Shown here: positions 34,573 through 42,710 of the stretch, piece after piece
Numbering within the stretch: the first letter of the stretch is position 1
Layout: the number at the start of each line of letters is the position of its first letter
Assembly (NCBI RefSeq): GCF_030315685.1
Contig: NZ_JASXSI010000029.1
Location: 1-55,024, forward strand
From: Gordonia sp. ABSL11-1
GTDB lineage: Bacteria > Actinomycetota > Actinomycetes > Mycobacteriales > Mycobacteriaceae
Reading direction: 5' to 3'
DNA: 55,024 nucleotides
Notes under the pieces: model-generated
Told to the model about the DNA's origin: nothing
Seen by the model: the letters and a program-made list of their open reading frames with translations, nothing else
Database searches by the model: none
Made by a program: the position numbers and the translations under genes

Positions 34573-36095
34573 CGAACCCACCTCGGTGACCACACTTGTC
34601 CCGATGTTGTGGTTCGAGTGCCCGAGGCTCCGACAATCACCAGGCACTTCATGTCGATCGAGTCGGTGTCGAGTTCGGCCAGGCTGGTGACAGTCACGGA
34701 TTGCTCGGCCCGGCCGACGTCACGGCCGACCACCACCACAGTGTCGGGCGACCGATGCTCCAGGAGTACTTTGCGGGCGTCGGCGATCTGATCCGGTCGG
34801 CTGCGAGATGCGGGGTTGTACAGGGCCAGTACGAGATCGGCTTCTGCCACGGCACGCAACCGGGTATCGATCACCGACCACGGCTTGAGTCGGTCGGACA
34901 GACTGATCACCGCGAAATCTGCACCGATCGGTGCGCCGGCGGCGGCGGCGACAGCCTGCACCGCCGAGACGCCGGGGTGCACTGTGATGCGAACGGCGTT
35001 GTATGCGGGATCATCTGCCGCCTCGAACACCGCGGCGGCCATGCCGAACACTCCGGCATCTCCACCCGAGACAACGGCAACGCGTTCACCCCGGCGCGCG
35101 AGATCCAACGCGAATCGTGCGCGGTCGATCTCCACAGTGTTTCCCGTGGCATGACGTCGAAGGCCTTCGCGCTGCGGGACCCGCGCGATGTATGGCGCGT
35201 AGCCGACGACATGGTCGACCTCCGCGAGGATCGCGCTGACCTCGGGTGTCAGCCATCTATCGGGTCCCGGACCGAGCCCGACCACGGCGAGTTCCTCAGG
35301 CTTGACGGGCGATACCGCCGGCTTGTCGGCCGGCGCCGCGTGGGACCGCGTCCTGCGGCCATTGAGCGAATCGCCGTTCACGACGATGAGCGACAAGTAC
35401 GGGACACTCGATTCGTCGACCTCGGCCACCGGCATCCAGCGCGCTTGTGGGTGACCCGCACGTTCTACGTACATGGCGTGCGCGAGCCGTCCGGCCGCGG
35501 CCAGTGCCCGCCGCACAGCCGGAAAGGTGCGTCCCAGCTTCATGATGACGGCGCCGTCGGTGTCGGCGAGCCGACGAGCGAGCTCGGCCTCCGGCAGCGT
35601 CCCGGGCAGCACGGTGAGGATATCGGTCTGACGAACGAGCGGAGACGTGATGGTTGCCGTAGCGGCAGCGAATGCCGGAACACCGGGGATCACCTCGGTG
35701 AGGTACCGCTCGCCGAGCCGGTCGTGCATGTACATGTATGACCCGTAGAAGAGAGGATCCCCTTCTGCGAGGAGCGCAACGGTCCGGCCAGCGTCGAGGT
35801 GACTTGCCAGACGCGCCGCGGATTCTTCATAGAAATCCGCGAGAGCGCGTGAGTATCCTCCGGGATGATCGGTGCCACCGGTCGTGACCGGATAACGTAG
35901 TTCCTCTTCGGTGACGCCGTCGGCGATCAGATCGGCGGCGATGCCGCGCGCGTAGGACCGCTTGTTGACCCCCGCGTGATAGGCGATGACATCGGCGTCC
36001 TTGATCACCCGCGCCGCCTTGCGGGTGATCAGCTCCGGATCTCCGGGGCCGAGACCGACGCCGTAGAGCCTGCCGGGTCGGCTTCCTGTCGTCAT
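34569..36095 (-). CDS. cobIJ: fusion: precorrin-2 C20-methyltransferase CobI + precorrin-3B C17-methyltransferase CobJ
   Basis: A protein of 508 residues from ATG 36095. Residues 1 to about 245 are CobI (LYGVGLGPGDPELITRKAARVIKDADVIAYH, LLAEGDPLFYGSYMYMHDRL). After a linker rich in Ala, Pro and Lys (about 245-267), residues 268-508 are CobJ (LAVVGLGPGPDRWLTPEVSAILAEVDHVVGYAPYI, VVSGGDAGVFGMAAAVFEA, HPGVSAVQAVAAAAGAPIGADFAVISLSDRLKPWSVI). The CobIJ fusion is known in Mycobacteriales (CobI in M. tuberculosis). It covers two methylations, before and after the CobG ring-contraction step. Overlaps cobH and cobM by 4 bases each. Confidence 0.93.
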   Translation of the reverse strand: MTTGSRPGRLYGVGLGPGDPELITRKAARVIKDADVIAYHAGVNKRSYARGIAADLIADGVTEEELRYPVTTGGTDHPGGYSRALADFYEESAARLASHLDAGRTVALLAEGDPLFYGSYMYMHDRLGERYLTEVIPGVPAFAAATATITSPLVRQTDILTVLPGTLPEAELARRLADTDGAVIMKLGRTFPAVRRALAAAGRLAHAMYVERAGHPQARWMPVAEVDESSVPYLSLIVVNGDSLNGRRTRSHAAPADKPAVSPVKPEELAVVGLGPGPDRWLTPEVSAILAEVDHVVGYAPYIARVPQREGLRRHATGNTVEIDRARFALDLARRGERVAVVSGGDAGVFGMAAAVFEAADDPAYNAVRITVHPGVSAVQAVAAAAGAPIGADFAVISLSDRLKPWSVIDTRLRAVAEADLVLALYNPASRSRPDQIADARKVLLEHRSPDTVVVVGRDVGRAEQSVTVTSLAELDTDSIDMKCLVIVGASGTRTTTSGQVWSPRWVR

Positions 36096-36769
36096 TCGTC
36101 CTCCGAGGCAAGCGCGTTGATGGCCGAAGATGTCATCGCGGAGCCGCCGCGACGGCCTCGGACAGTCACGAACGGGACATCGATGCCGTGGTCGTCGGCG
36201 AACGTCGTCAATGCGTCCTTCGATTCGGCGGCACCGATGAACCCGACAGGACAGCCGACGATGGCAGCGGGTCGTGGAGCGCCGTCGATGAGCATCTCGA
36301 GCAGATGGAACAGCGCTGTGGGCGCATTCCCGATGGCCACGACTGCCCCGTCGAGCAGTGGCTCCCAGAGTGAGACCGCTGCCGCAGCGCGGGTCGTGTT
36401 CCACTGTCGGGCCAGGTCGGGTACTTGCGAGTCACGGAGAAAACAGTGCACGTCATTGGCTGCGGGCAGCCGGCTTGCGGTCACCCCGGTGGACACCATG
36501 TACGCGTCGCACAGGATCGGGGCACCGGCGTCGAGGGCGGCTCGTGCCGACCGCACCAGACCGGGGTGGATTGCGAGGTCACGCGCCAGATCCGTTTGCC
36601 CGGTCCCATGAATCATTCGGACAGCGAGCTTTTCGGCCTCGGTGGGGATCCGTGTGAGGTCCGCTTCCCGACGAATGGTCGCGAACGAGTCGGTATAGAT
36701 GTCGGCCCCGCGATCGATGTACACGTACTGTTTCGGTGGTCGCATGAGGCGCGTGGTGGGGCTGTTCAC
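36092..36769 (-). CDS. cobH: precorrin-8X methylmutase CobH
   Basis: A protein of 225 residues from GTG 36769, which overlaps the cobG stop (GTGA). It moves the C11 methyl to C12, giving hydrogenobyrinic acid. Typical segments are YIDRGADIYTDSFATIRREADL, RMIHGTGQTDLARDLAIHPG, ILCDAYMVSTGVTASRLPA (with the surrounding CobH active-site residues), AIGNAPTALFHLLEMLIDGAPRPAAIVGCPVGFIGAAESKDAL and VRGRRGGSAMTSSAINAL. Full length and apparently intact, in contrast to its upstream neighbour cobG. Confidence 0.94.
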   Translation of the reverse strand: MNSPTTRLMRPPKQYVYIDRGADIYTDSFATIRREADLTRIPTEAEKLAVRMIHGTGQTDLARDLAIHPGLVRSARAALDAGAPILCDAYMVSTGVTASRLPAANDVHCFLRDSQVPDLARQWNTTRAAAAVSLWEPLLDGAVVAIGNAPTALFHLLEMLIDGAPRPAAIVGCPVGFIGAAESKDALTTFADDHGIDVPFVTVRGRRGGSAMTSSAINALASEDE

Positions 36770-37671
36770 CGGGTCTCCTGACTCGTCGTCGGCACGAGTA
36801 GGCCGCGCCATGGGGTCACGATCAACGTGCTCGTGGGTGTGTTTGTGTCGATTCGGGCTGCGGCGTGAGCGAGGCCGGCGTCGAGTGCTCCACCGGGTAC
36901 CAGCAGGTGATGCCCGCCCGAGACCGCACCGTAGGGCAGTGGGTCGATAGGTGTGGGAAGACGTGCGTCCGCAGGATGCGCCGGCAGCAGGTCCGTTCCG
37001 AGTTCTCTGATGTGCCACGGTGCGGTCGGGCCATGGCCGCGGGCTGCCAGGAATGCTCGCGCGAACTCGGCCAGAGATGTTGCCGCCGTATCGGAGTCGA
37101 CGATCTTTCCCCAGTGGTCTCCGACACGTAGCTGCAGTTCGTCGTGGTCGACGGCCACCGCACCCAGGTCCGTGCCCAGTCGGCCCCGCGCGGTCATCCG
37201 ATCGATCAGGTCCCCGCGGCCGTCGTCCAATGTGAACAGGAAGCGTCCCGGTAGCTGGGCGAACACGGGATCACTGCACAGTTCCCGGTCCAGTCGCCTG
37301 GCGATGGGCTGCAGGTCGATTCGTCCTCCACTGAGTCCGGTCTGCGGCGACATCACCACGTTCCGGGCCAGCTCAGCGGCCCGGGTCGGCAGCAATCCGG
37401 TGGAGCGGATTGCCTCGACTACTTCGGCGGGTAGTGCGCCGGAGCTGCCGGGAAGGCCGCGTAACTGGAGGTTTGCGCGCGAGGTGAGGTACACCCGCCC
37501 GTCGGCGTAGCGTTCGCTGACCTCGATCACACTGAGCAGCGACGTACGTGAGATGCGTCCGCCGATGAGGCGGAGGCGGACGAGCAGTCCGTCGTCGGTT
37601 GGCCATGGTCGGAAGACCCCTGGGCAGAGGTCGCCGCGGCTACGGACGGCTGCAGGGGCGGGCGTCGTCAT
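36766..37671 (-). CDS. cobG: precorrin-3B synthase CobG, C-terminally short
   Basis: A protein of 301 residues with the sulfite/nitrite-reductase-like fold of CobG: DLCPGVFRPWPTDDGLLVRLRLIGGRIS, VYLTSRANLQLRGLPG, RNVVMSPQTGLSGGRIDLQPIARRLDRELCSDPVFAQLPGRFLFTLDDGRGDL and a final LIVTPWRGLLVP. CobG uses oxygen and a [4Fe-4S] centre to make precorrin-3B. Here the protein stops right after ITPWRG-like sequence. The usual last 60 or so residues, with an ACTGxPGC-type cysteine motif, are absent and only two cysteines remain in the whole protein. The stop overlaps the cobH start. Either the enzyme is inactive or it works differently. Confidence 0.85.
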   Translation of the reverse strand: MTTPAPAAVRSRGDLCPGVFRPWPTDDGLLVRLRLIGGRISRTSLLSVIEVSERYADGRVYLTSRANLQLRGLPGSSGALPAEVVEAIRSTGLLPTRAAELARNVVMSPQTGLSGGRIDLQPIARRLDRELCSDPVFAQLPGRFLFTLDDGRGDLIDRMTARGRLGTDLGAVAVDHDELQLRVGDHWGKIVDSDTAATSLAEFARAFLAARGHGPTAPWHIRELGTDLLPAHPADARLPTPIDPLPYGAVSGGHHLLVPGGALDAGLAHAAARIDTNTPTSTLIVTPWRGLLVPTTSQETR

Positions 37672-37782
37672 GGAAGTTCATCCTTCGTGTCGACCGGTGC
37701 ATCGCTACCGGGAACGTCCGGTGGCCGATCACCGGCTGAGCGTGCGCTGAGTTGTGCTCTGGTCTGCGGGGTGCGCGGTATG

Positions 37783-37821
37783 TTGCGGCTGTCACACACA
37801 TCATCCTATGGTAGGACCACA
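37783..37821 (+). promoter_or_regulatory. thiolase promoter with GntR-type operator
   Basis: A possible promoter TTGCGG (37783-37788), spacer 18, TATGGT (37807-37812) overlaps the operator TATGGTAGGACCACA (37807-37821), whose core TGGTAGGACCA matches the mutase operon site. The same TTGCGN-17/18-TATGGT arrangement is found before the mutase operon. The operator ends 23 bases before the thiolase ATG. The rest of the 173-base gap is the cobG promoter region on the other strand. Confidence 0.55.
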
Positions 37822-37844
37822 TCGGCAATGAAGACAGGGGAATC

Positions 37845-39029
37845 ATGACATCCGTGATCGTGTCCGGGGCTCGCACCCCGGTGGGACGATTCCTGGGAGC
37901 TCTTGACGGGTTCTCGGCATCGGAGCTGGGATCGATCGCCATTCGAGGTGCGCTCGAGAAGTCGACGATCGATCCGGCACTCGTCGACTACGTCGTCATG
38001 GGTCAGGTGCTCACCGCGGGGGCCGGGCAGATGCCCGCGCGACAAGCGGCGATTGGAGCCGGCATCGGCTGGGACGTGCCGACGCTGGGCATCAACAAGA
38101 TGTGTCTGTCGGGGATCGACGCCATCGCGCTTGCGGATCAGATGATCCGCGCCGGCGAATTCGAAGTTGTCGTGGCGGGAGGTCAGGAATCGATGTCTCG
38201 TGGGCCACGTCTGCTGACCGACAGCCGCCGGGGCGCGAAGTACGGTGCAGTCACCATGCTCGATCACACCGAGTACGACGGGCTTTACGACGTGTTCACC
38301 GAGCAGCCGATGGGTGAGCTGACCGATCGCCGTAACGACGAGTCGGGCTTCACCCGTGCACAGCAGGACGAGTACGCCGCGCAATCGCATCAACGTGCGG
38401 CGGCTGCATGGAAGGACGGCATCTTCGCCGATGAAGTGGTGCCGGTGTCGATCCCGCAGCGAAAGGGCGACGCGTTCGAGTTCGCCGCGGACGAGGGCAT
38501 CCGCGCGGATACGTCGGTTGAGACCCTCGGGCGTCTCAGCGCGGCATTCCGTCCGGATGGCACGATCACTGCGGGATCGGCGTCACAACTGTCCGACGGA
38601 GCCGCCGCGGTCGTGGTCATGAGTCGCCGCAAGGCTGACGAACTCGGTATCGACTATCTTTGCGAGATCGGTCCGCATGGGGTGGTCGCCGGACCGGATT
38701 CGAGTCTGCAGGCGCAACCAGCCAACGCGATCGTGCGTGCACTCGGCCGCGAAGGGATCACGGTCGATGCGCTCGAGGTCATCGAGATCAATGAGGCGTT
38801 CGCTGCCGTGTCCTTGGCGTCCACGGCGCAACTCGGTGTTGACGAAAGTCGCGTCAACGTCCACGGCGGTGCAATCGCAATCGGCCATCCGCTGGGCATG
38901 TCCGGCGCCCGTATCACTCTGCACGCTGCTCTGGAACTGCGGAGGAGCGGCGGGCGATACGCGGTGGCGGCTCTGTGCGGGGCGGGCGGGCAGGGGGATG
39001 CGCTGATCCTGCGCAGCTCACAACGCTGA
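37845..39029 (+). CDS. acetyl-CoA acetyltransferase (thiolase)
   Basis: A protein of 394 residues. The nucleophile cysteine is residue 87 in INKMCLSGIDAIALA. The other thiolase signatures are GGQESMSRGP, NEAFAAVSL, HGGAIAIGHPLGMSGAR and the second cysteine in CGAGGQGDAL. It would cleave acetoacetyl-CoA to two acetyl-CoA. Its promoter carries the same operator as the mutase operon, so I infer it is the last step of 2-hydroxyisobutyrate breakdown. cbiM follows after 60 bases on the same strand, so cobalt import may be cotranscribed with it. Confidence 0.88.
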   Translation: MTSVIVSGARTPVGRFLGALDGFSASELGSIAIRGALEKSTIDPALVDYVVMGQVLTAGAGQMPARQAAIGAGIGWDVPTLGINKMCLSGIDAIALADQMIRAGEFEVVVAGGQESMSRGPRLLTDSRRGAKYGAVTMLDHTEYDGLYDVFTEQPMGELTDRRNDESGFTRAQQDEYAAQSHQRAAAAWKDGIFADEVVPVSIPQRKGDAFEFAADEGIRADTSVETLGRLSAAFRPDGTITAGSASQLSDGAAAVVVMSRRKADELGIDYLCEIGPHGVVAGPDSSLQAQPANAIVRALGREGITVDALEVIEINEAFAAVSLASTAQLGVDESRVNVHGGAIAIGHPLGMSGARITLHAALELRRSGGRYAVAALCGAGGQGDALILRSSQR

Positions 39030-39089
39030 TCACGACGCGACTTCGGCAGCCGCAACCTGTTCGACGACAGAGAGAGACGGAGTGCGACG

Positions 39090-39803
39090 ATGCACATAGC
39101 AGAGGGATTCCTGCCGCCGATGCAGGCGGCGGCCTGGACGGCGGTCGCGGCGCCGTTCGTGGTGCACGGCGGCTACGCGGTGGTCCGCCAGATCCGCGAA
39201 CATCCAGAGAGCCGCCTGCTTCTGGGTGCGGCCGGGGCGTTCACTTTCGTGTTGTCGGCGATCAAGCTGCCGTCGGTCACCGGGAGTTCGAGCCACCCGA
39301 CAGGGACCGGGCTGGGCGCGGTGTTGTTCCGGCCCCCGGTGATGGCGTTTCTCGGCACCGTCGTGCTGCTCTTCCAGGCGCTACTGCTGGCTCACGGAGG
39401 TATCACGACGCTCGGCGCCAATGCCTTTTCGATGGCGATCGTGGGTCCCTGGGTCGGTTACGCGGCGTGGCGAGTGACCAGGGCGCTGAACGCGCCGGCA
39501 TCGGTGGGCATATTCTTCGCCATGTTCTTCGCTGATCTGTCCACCTATTGCACCACCTCGATCCAGCTGGGGCTGGCTTTTCCGGACCCGACGAGTGGTG
39601 TTATCGGCGCTGTCGCCAAGTTTCTTTCCGTCTTCGCCGTCACCCAGATACCACTGGCCGTCATCGAGGGGTTGTTGGGCGTACTGGTCTTCCGCGTGCT
39701 GCGCCGGGTCGCGAGCGTCGAACTGATCAAACTCGGGGTCTTGGATCGCCGCCGACGCCGCGCCGGGGACTTCGAGGAGGAGGAAGCCGATGTCGTCCCG
39801 TAA
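39090..39803 (+). CDS. cbiM: energy-coupling cobalt importer substrate subunit CbiM
   Basis: A protein of 237 residues with about six membrane segments. The N-terminal MHIAEGFLPPMQAAAW carries the metal-binding Met-His motif, and FVLSAIKLPSVTGSSSHPTGTGLGAVLFRPPVMAFLGTVVLLFQALLLAHGGITTLGANAFSMAIVGP is the family core with conserved histidines. It captures Co(II) (or Ni(II)) at the membrane. The cob context argues for cobalt. The gene overlaps cbiN by 14 bases. Confidence 0.93.
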   Translation: MHIAEGFLPPMQAAAWTAVAAPFVVHGGYAVVRQIREHPESRLLLGAAGAFTFVLSAIKLPSVTGSSSHPTGTGLGAVLFRPPVMAFLGTVVLLFQALLLAHGGITTLGANAFSMAIVGPWVGYAAWRVTRALNAPASVGIFFAMFFADLSTYCTTSIQLGLAFPDPTSGVIGAVAKFLSVFAVTQIPLAVIEGLLGVLVFRVLRRVASVELIKLGVLDRRRRRAGDFEEEEADVVP

Positions 39804-40143
39804 GTCAACGCTGATTACCATCACACTTCTCGCCGCCATCGTCGCGATCTTCGGAATCTCCATGTGGCTCAACCGTGGAGCGTCCGAAGACTCGAGCTTC
39901 GTCGGAACCGACACCGCGGCAACCGAGCACATCGAAGCGAATCATCCCGAGTACACGCCCTGGTTCACATCGGTGTTCACTCCGGGGTCCGGCGAGATCG
40001 AATCCGGGCTGTTCGCCCTGCAAGCCGCGATCGGCGGTGGTGTGTTCGGTTTTGCGATCGGCGCCCTCTGGCAACGAAACAGGAAGAAGTCGGAAGCTGC
40101 TCTGCCACGAAATGATCCGGTGTCGGGTGCGACCGATGGTTGA
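39790..40143 (+). CDS. cbiN: cobalt importer accessory subunit CbiN
   Basis: A protein of 117 residues with an N-terminal membrane helix (STLITITLLAAIVAIFGISMWL), a loop with HPEYTPWFTSVFTPGSGEIESGLFALQAAIGGGVFGFAIG, and a second helix. The PWF...ESGLFALQAA pattern is the CbiN signature. It helps CbiM load metal. The C-terminal tail is charged. Confidence 0.9.
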   Translation: MSSRKSTLITITLLAAIVAIFGISMWLNRGASEDSSFVGTDTAATEHIEANHPEYTPWFTSVFTPGSGEIESGLFALQAAIGGGVFGFAIGALWQRNRKKSEAALPRNDPVSGATDG

Positions 40144-40161
40144 TGTCGTGCGAGTGTGCAG

Positions 40162-40914
40162 ATGAGCCTGGGTGCGGCGACGATCGACTCGGTCGCCTGG
40201 CGAAGTCGCTGGCGCCATCGATCCGTCATGGAGAAGGTGGTGCTCTTCGGTGGGGTCGTGACGCTGGCCCTGGCCCTGCCCCCATGGCCGACAGTGCCGC
40301 TCCTGGTGGCGGTCTGCCTCGTCGCAGCACGCCGTGCGGGCGTGCCGATGGCGCATCTTGCGAGATGTGCGCGTGCCCCAGCCGTCTTTATCGTGCTGGC
40401 GTCGGCCTCGACTATGGTATCGGTCGGATTCGATCCGTTTCGCCTGACATTGACCGGATCTGCGGTGCTGCACGCTATTGCGGTGGGTGCTCGAGCCGCA
40501 GCGGCGTCGTTGGCCATGCTCGCGTTCGCCTCTTCGACACCGATGACCACCGTCATGACATCGCTTCGTCGAATCGGGCTCCCCGCTCCCTGCGTAGATG
40601 TCATCGTCGTGATGTACCGATTGATCTTCGTTCTGCTGGAGTCTGTTTCGACGATAAGGCAGGCCCAGGTCTCGCGGCAGGGCTATACCACGTTGCGGCG
40701 GGGTCTGCAGTCGGCGGGTTTGCTCACCGCCGCGGTGCTGACCAGGTCGTGGAATCGAGCCCATCGACTCGAGATAGGTCTGTCAGGACGGGATTTCGGC
40801 ATCTCGACACCGGTGCTCGAACACACCCGGATCGGCTGGCGCTTCGTCGTGATCAGCATCGGTGTCCTGCTTGCTGTGCAGGTCGCCACGATGAGTTGGG
40901 AGTCCTTCACATGA
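40162..40914 (+). CDS. cbiQ: cobalt importer transmembrane (T) subunit CbiQ
   Basis: A protein of 250 residues starting at ATG 40162; a GTG at 40156 is also possible. It has four or five membrane segments and the coupling motifs of ECF T subunits in VMYRLIFVLLESVSTIRQAQVSRQGY (first Ala/Ser-Arg-Gly-type motif) and LTRSWNRAHRLEIGLSGRDFG (second). It links CbiM to the ATPase. The 3' end overlaps cbiO by 4 bases (ATGA). Confidence 0.88.
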   Translation: MSLGAATIDSVAWRSRWRHRSVMEKVVLFGGVVTLALALPPWPTVPLLVAVCLVAARRAGVPMAHLARCARAPAVFIVLASASTMVSVGFDPFRLTLTGSAVLHAIAVGARAAAASLAMLAFASSTPMTTVMTSLRRIGLPAPCVDVIVVMYRLIFVLLESVSTIRQAQVSRQGYTTLRRGLQSAGLLTAAVLTRSWNRAHRLEIGLSGRDFGISTPVLEHTRIGWRFVVISIGVLLAVQVATMSWESFT

Positions 40915-41831
40915 GCCATCAGCGGCTGGCCGCACGATCGGTCGGCTTCGCGTATCCCTCGGGTGCATGCCCTCTCAGGGACGTGTCGGTCGACATCGCG
41001 CCCGGTTCCCGGGTCGCGATCCTGGGGGCGAACGGTTCGGGGAAGACGACACTACTGCGTATTCTGGCCGGCTCACTCCAGCCGACGGGTGGCACAGTGG
41101 AAGTCGACGGGAATGTTCTGCGCCACAGCCGTGGTGGTCTGCGACGTCACCGACAAACGGTTCAGCTGGTACTGCAGGATCCGGATGATCAATTGTTCTC
41201 GGCAGACGTCGCACATGACATTGCCTACGGTCCGGCGAATCTCGGTTTGACCAATGTCCAAGTCGCTGCGCGTGTATCCGAAGCACTGGCACTGTTGTCG
41301 ATCACCGGCCTGGCGGATCGGCCGACGCACGAGCTGTCGTACGGGGAACGCAAAAGGGTCACGATCGCCGGAGCCATGGCGATGCACCCCTGTGTACTCT
41401 TGCTCGACGAGCCGACGGCAGGACTCGATCCGGTTGGTGTACGCGAACTCTTCGGTGCGCTGAGAGAGCTCGAGGACAACGACACCACAGTCGTGCTGTC
41501 TACGCATGACACGGCATTGGCGCTGGCCTGGGCGACCTCCGTGGCAGTCGTGCGTGCGGGCTCGGTACGGCAAGGTGACCCTCGCGAGATTCTCGGCGAC
41601 CACGAACTGCTCGAGGAATCACGCCTGGTCGCGCCATGGACAGTCGAACTCGTTGAGCGACTCCGCCGACGAGACATATCGCTCCCGGCACGCGACCTGC
41701 CCCGCGACATCGACGAGATGGTCGAACTAGTGGCCGATTCCATTCCGATACACCGGCAAGCCCGATCTCGGCGTATGAGTCTGACGGACAGCGGTTTCGA
41801 GTCGATCGACGGGCGGTGCCGGCAGCGATGA
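40911..41831 (+). CDS. cbiO: cobalt importer ATPase CbiO
   Basis: A protein of 306 residues. Walker A is GANGSGKTT (39-47), then the Q-loop VLQDPDDQLFSADVAHDIAYGP, the signature LSYGERKRVTIAGAMAM, Walker B VLLLDEPTAGLDP and the switch histidine in VLSTHDTALA. It powers cobalt import. The C-terminal 80 residues are an acidic then basic tail. It converges on the PduO gene with 25 bases between stops. Confidence 0.92.
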   Translation: MSHQRLAARSVGFAYPSGACPLRDVSVDIAPGSRVAILGANGSGKTTLLRILAGSLQPTGGTVEVDGNVLRHSRGGLRRHRQTVQLVLQDPDDQLFSADVAHDIAYGPANLGLTNVQVAARVSEALALLSITGLADRPTHELSYGERKRVTIAGAMAMHPCVLLLDEPTAGLDPVGVRELFGALRELEDNDTTVVLSTHDTALALAWATSVAVVRAGSVRQGDPREILGDHELLEESRLVAPWTVELVERLRRRDISLPARDLPRDIDEMVELVADSIPIHRQARSRRMSLTDSGFESIDGRCRQR

Positions 41832-41856
41832 CACCACCCCTCTGCTCGAGGTCGGG

Positions 41857-42432
41857 CTACTCGCGCTCACCACCAGGTACCCACAGCACGTCACCGTGGC
41901 TCCGGTTGCAGTAGCGAGCAAGGATGAACAGTAGATCCGACAGTCGGTTCAGATAGGCGATCGTCAACGTGTTCATCGTCTCGGCGAACTCGGCGTGCGC
42001 ATGCCATGCTGCGCGCTCTGCACGTCGCACCACAGTCCGTGCGACATGCAGGTGCGATGCGGACGGTGTACCACCATTCAAGATAAAGGAGCGCAACGGT
42101 TCCAGCGACTCGTTGAACTCATCGCACCACTGCTCGAGACGGTCTATATAGATCTGCTCGATTCGGAGCGGGGGATACTTCGGGTTCGGTACGACCGGGG
42201 TGCTGATGTCCGCGCCGACGTCGAACAGGTCGTTCTGGACGTGTAGCAGAACCTCTTGTGCCTTGCCTCCGATGAGTTCGGTCGACAATGCGAGGCCGAT
42301 GTGTGCGTTCGCTTCGTCGACCGTGGCGTAGGCCTCCAGCCGTGAGTCGAGTTTGGACGTCGTGCTGAGGTCGCCCAGTTTGGTCGACCCCCCATCTCCG
42401 GTGCGGGTATAGATTCGAGTGAGGTTGACCAT
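41857..42432 (-). CDS. PduO-type cob(I)alamin adenosyltransferase
   Basis: A protein of 191 residues from ATG 42432; an ATG three codons earlier is also possible. It makes adenosylcobalamin, the coenzyme used by the mutase encoded downstream, and can load it onto the mutase. The ATP-binding N-terminus TRIYTRTGDGGSTKLGD, VDEANAHIGLAL, HVQNDLFDVGADIS, ILNGGTPSASHLHVARTVVRRAERAAW and AYLNRLSDLLFILARYCN are family hallmarks. It is divergent from the riboswitch-led cobA and has no riboswitch of its own. Confidence 0.92.
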   Translation of the reverse strand: MVNLTRIYTRTGDGGSTKLGDLSTTSKLDSRLEAYATVDEANAHIGLALSTELIGGKAQEVLLHVQNDLFDVGADISTPVVPNPKYPPLRIEQIYIDRLEQWCDEFNESLEPLRSFILNGGTPSASHLHVARTVVRRAERAAWHAHAEFAETMNTLTIAYLNRLSDLLFILARYCNRSHGDVLWVPGGERE

Positions 42433-42570
42433 GTGTTCCATACTACGTAAATAGTTGGCCCAGAAAAGGTTCCGGACGAAAATCGACGATATTCTTGGCG
42501 ACGTCGGGTCTCGGTGCGGTGAAGTTGTCGCGCCGATGCATGTCCATCGGATAGGGTGAACGGCAACCGT

Positions 42571-42670
42571 GATCGAGGTGCCCCGACAGGGCCGAACGGG
42601 AAGTCGGCGAGATTCCGACACAAGATTCGCTGCGGTGACCGTCCAGGAAGTCCGAAGACCGACCTCGATC
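42571..42670 (+). ncRNA. cobalamin riboswitch before cobA
   Basis: P1 pairs GATCGAGGT (42571-42579) with ACCTCGATC (42662-42670), nine perfect pairs. Inside are ACGGGAAGTCGGCGAGATTCCGAC-type aptamer sequence, TTCGCTGCGGTGACCG and GGAAGTCCGAAGACC. The compact form of about 100 bases. The cobA ribosome site GGAGG (42700-42704) follows 30 bases later; CTCC just before it can pair with it. Confidence 0.78.
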
Positions 42671-42710
42671 CGTCATTCTGCCGTCACAGCGAACTCCGTG
42701 GAGGACAATG

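Noticed and set aside
37672..37800. A fifth cobalamin riboswitch before cobG on the reverse strand
   Set aside because: GGTGATCGG and a CCGGACGTTCCCGG segment resemble aptamer words, but there is no CACTGTGA-like segment and I could not find a P1 stem. Too weak to call.
37828..37848. A six-residue upstream ORF (MKTGES) overlapping the thiolase start
   Set aside because: No ribosome site of its own; its AGGGGAA is the thiolase ribosome site. Probably chance.
40140..40910. An N-terminal extension of CbiO covering the whole cbiQ gene
   Set aside because: The frame is open by chance; CbiO homology and the ATGA overlap begin at 40911, and CbiQ is clear in the other frame.
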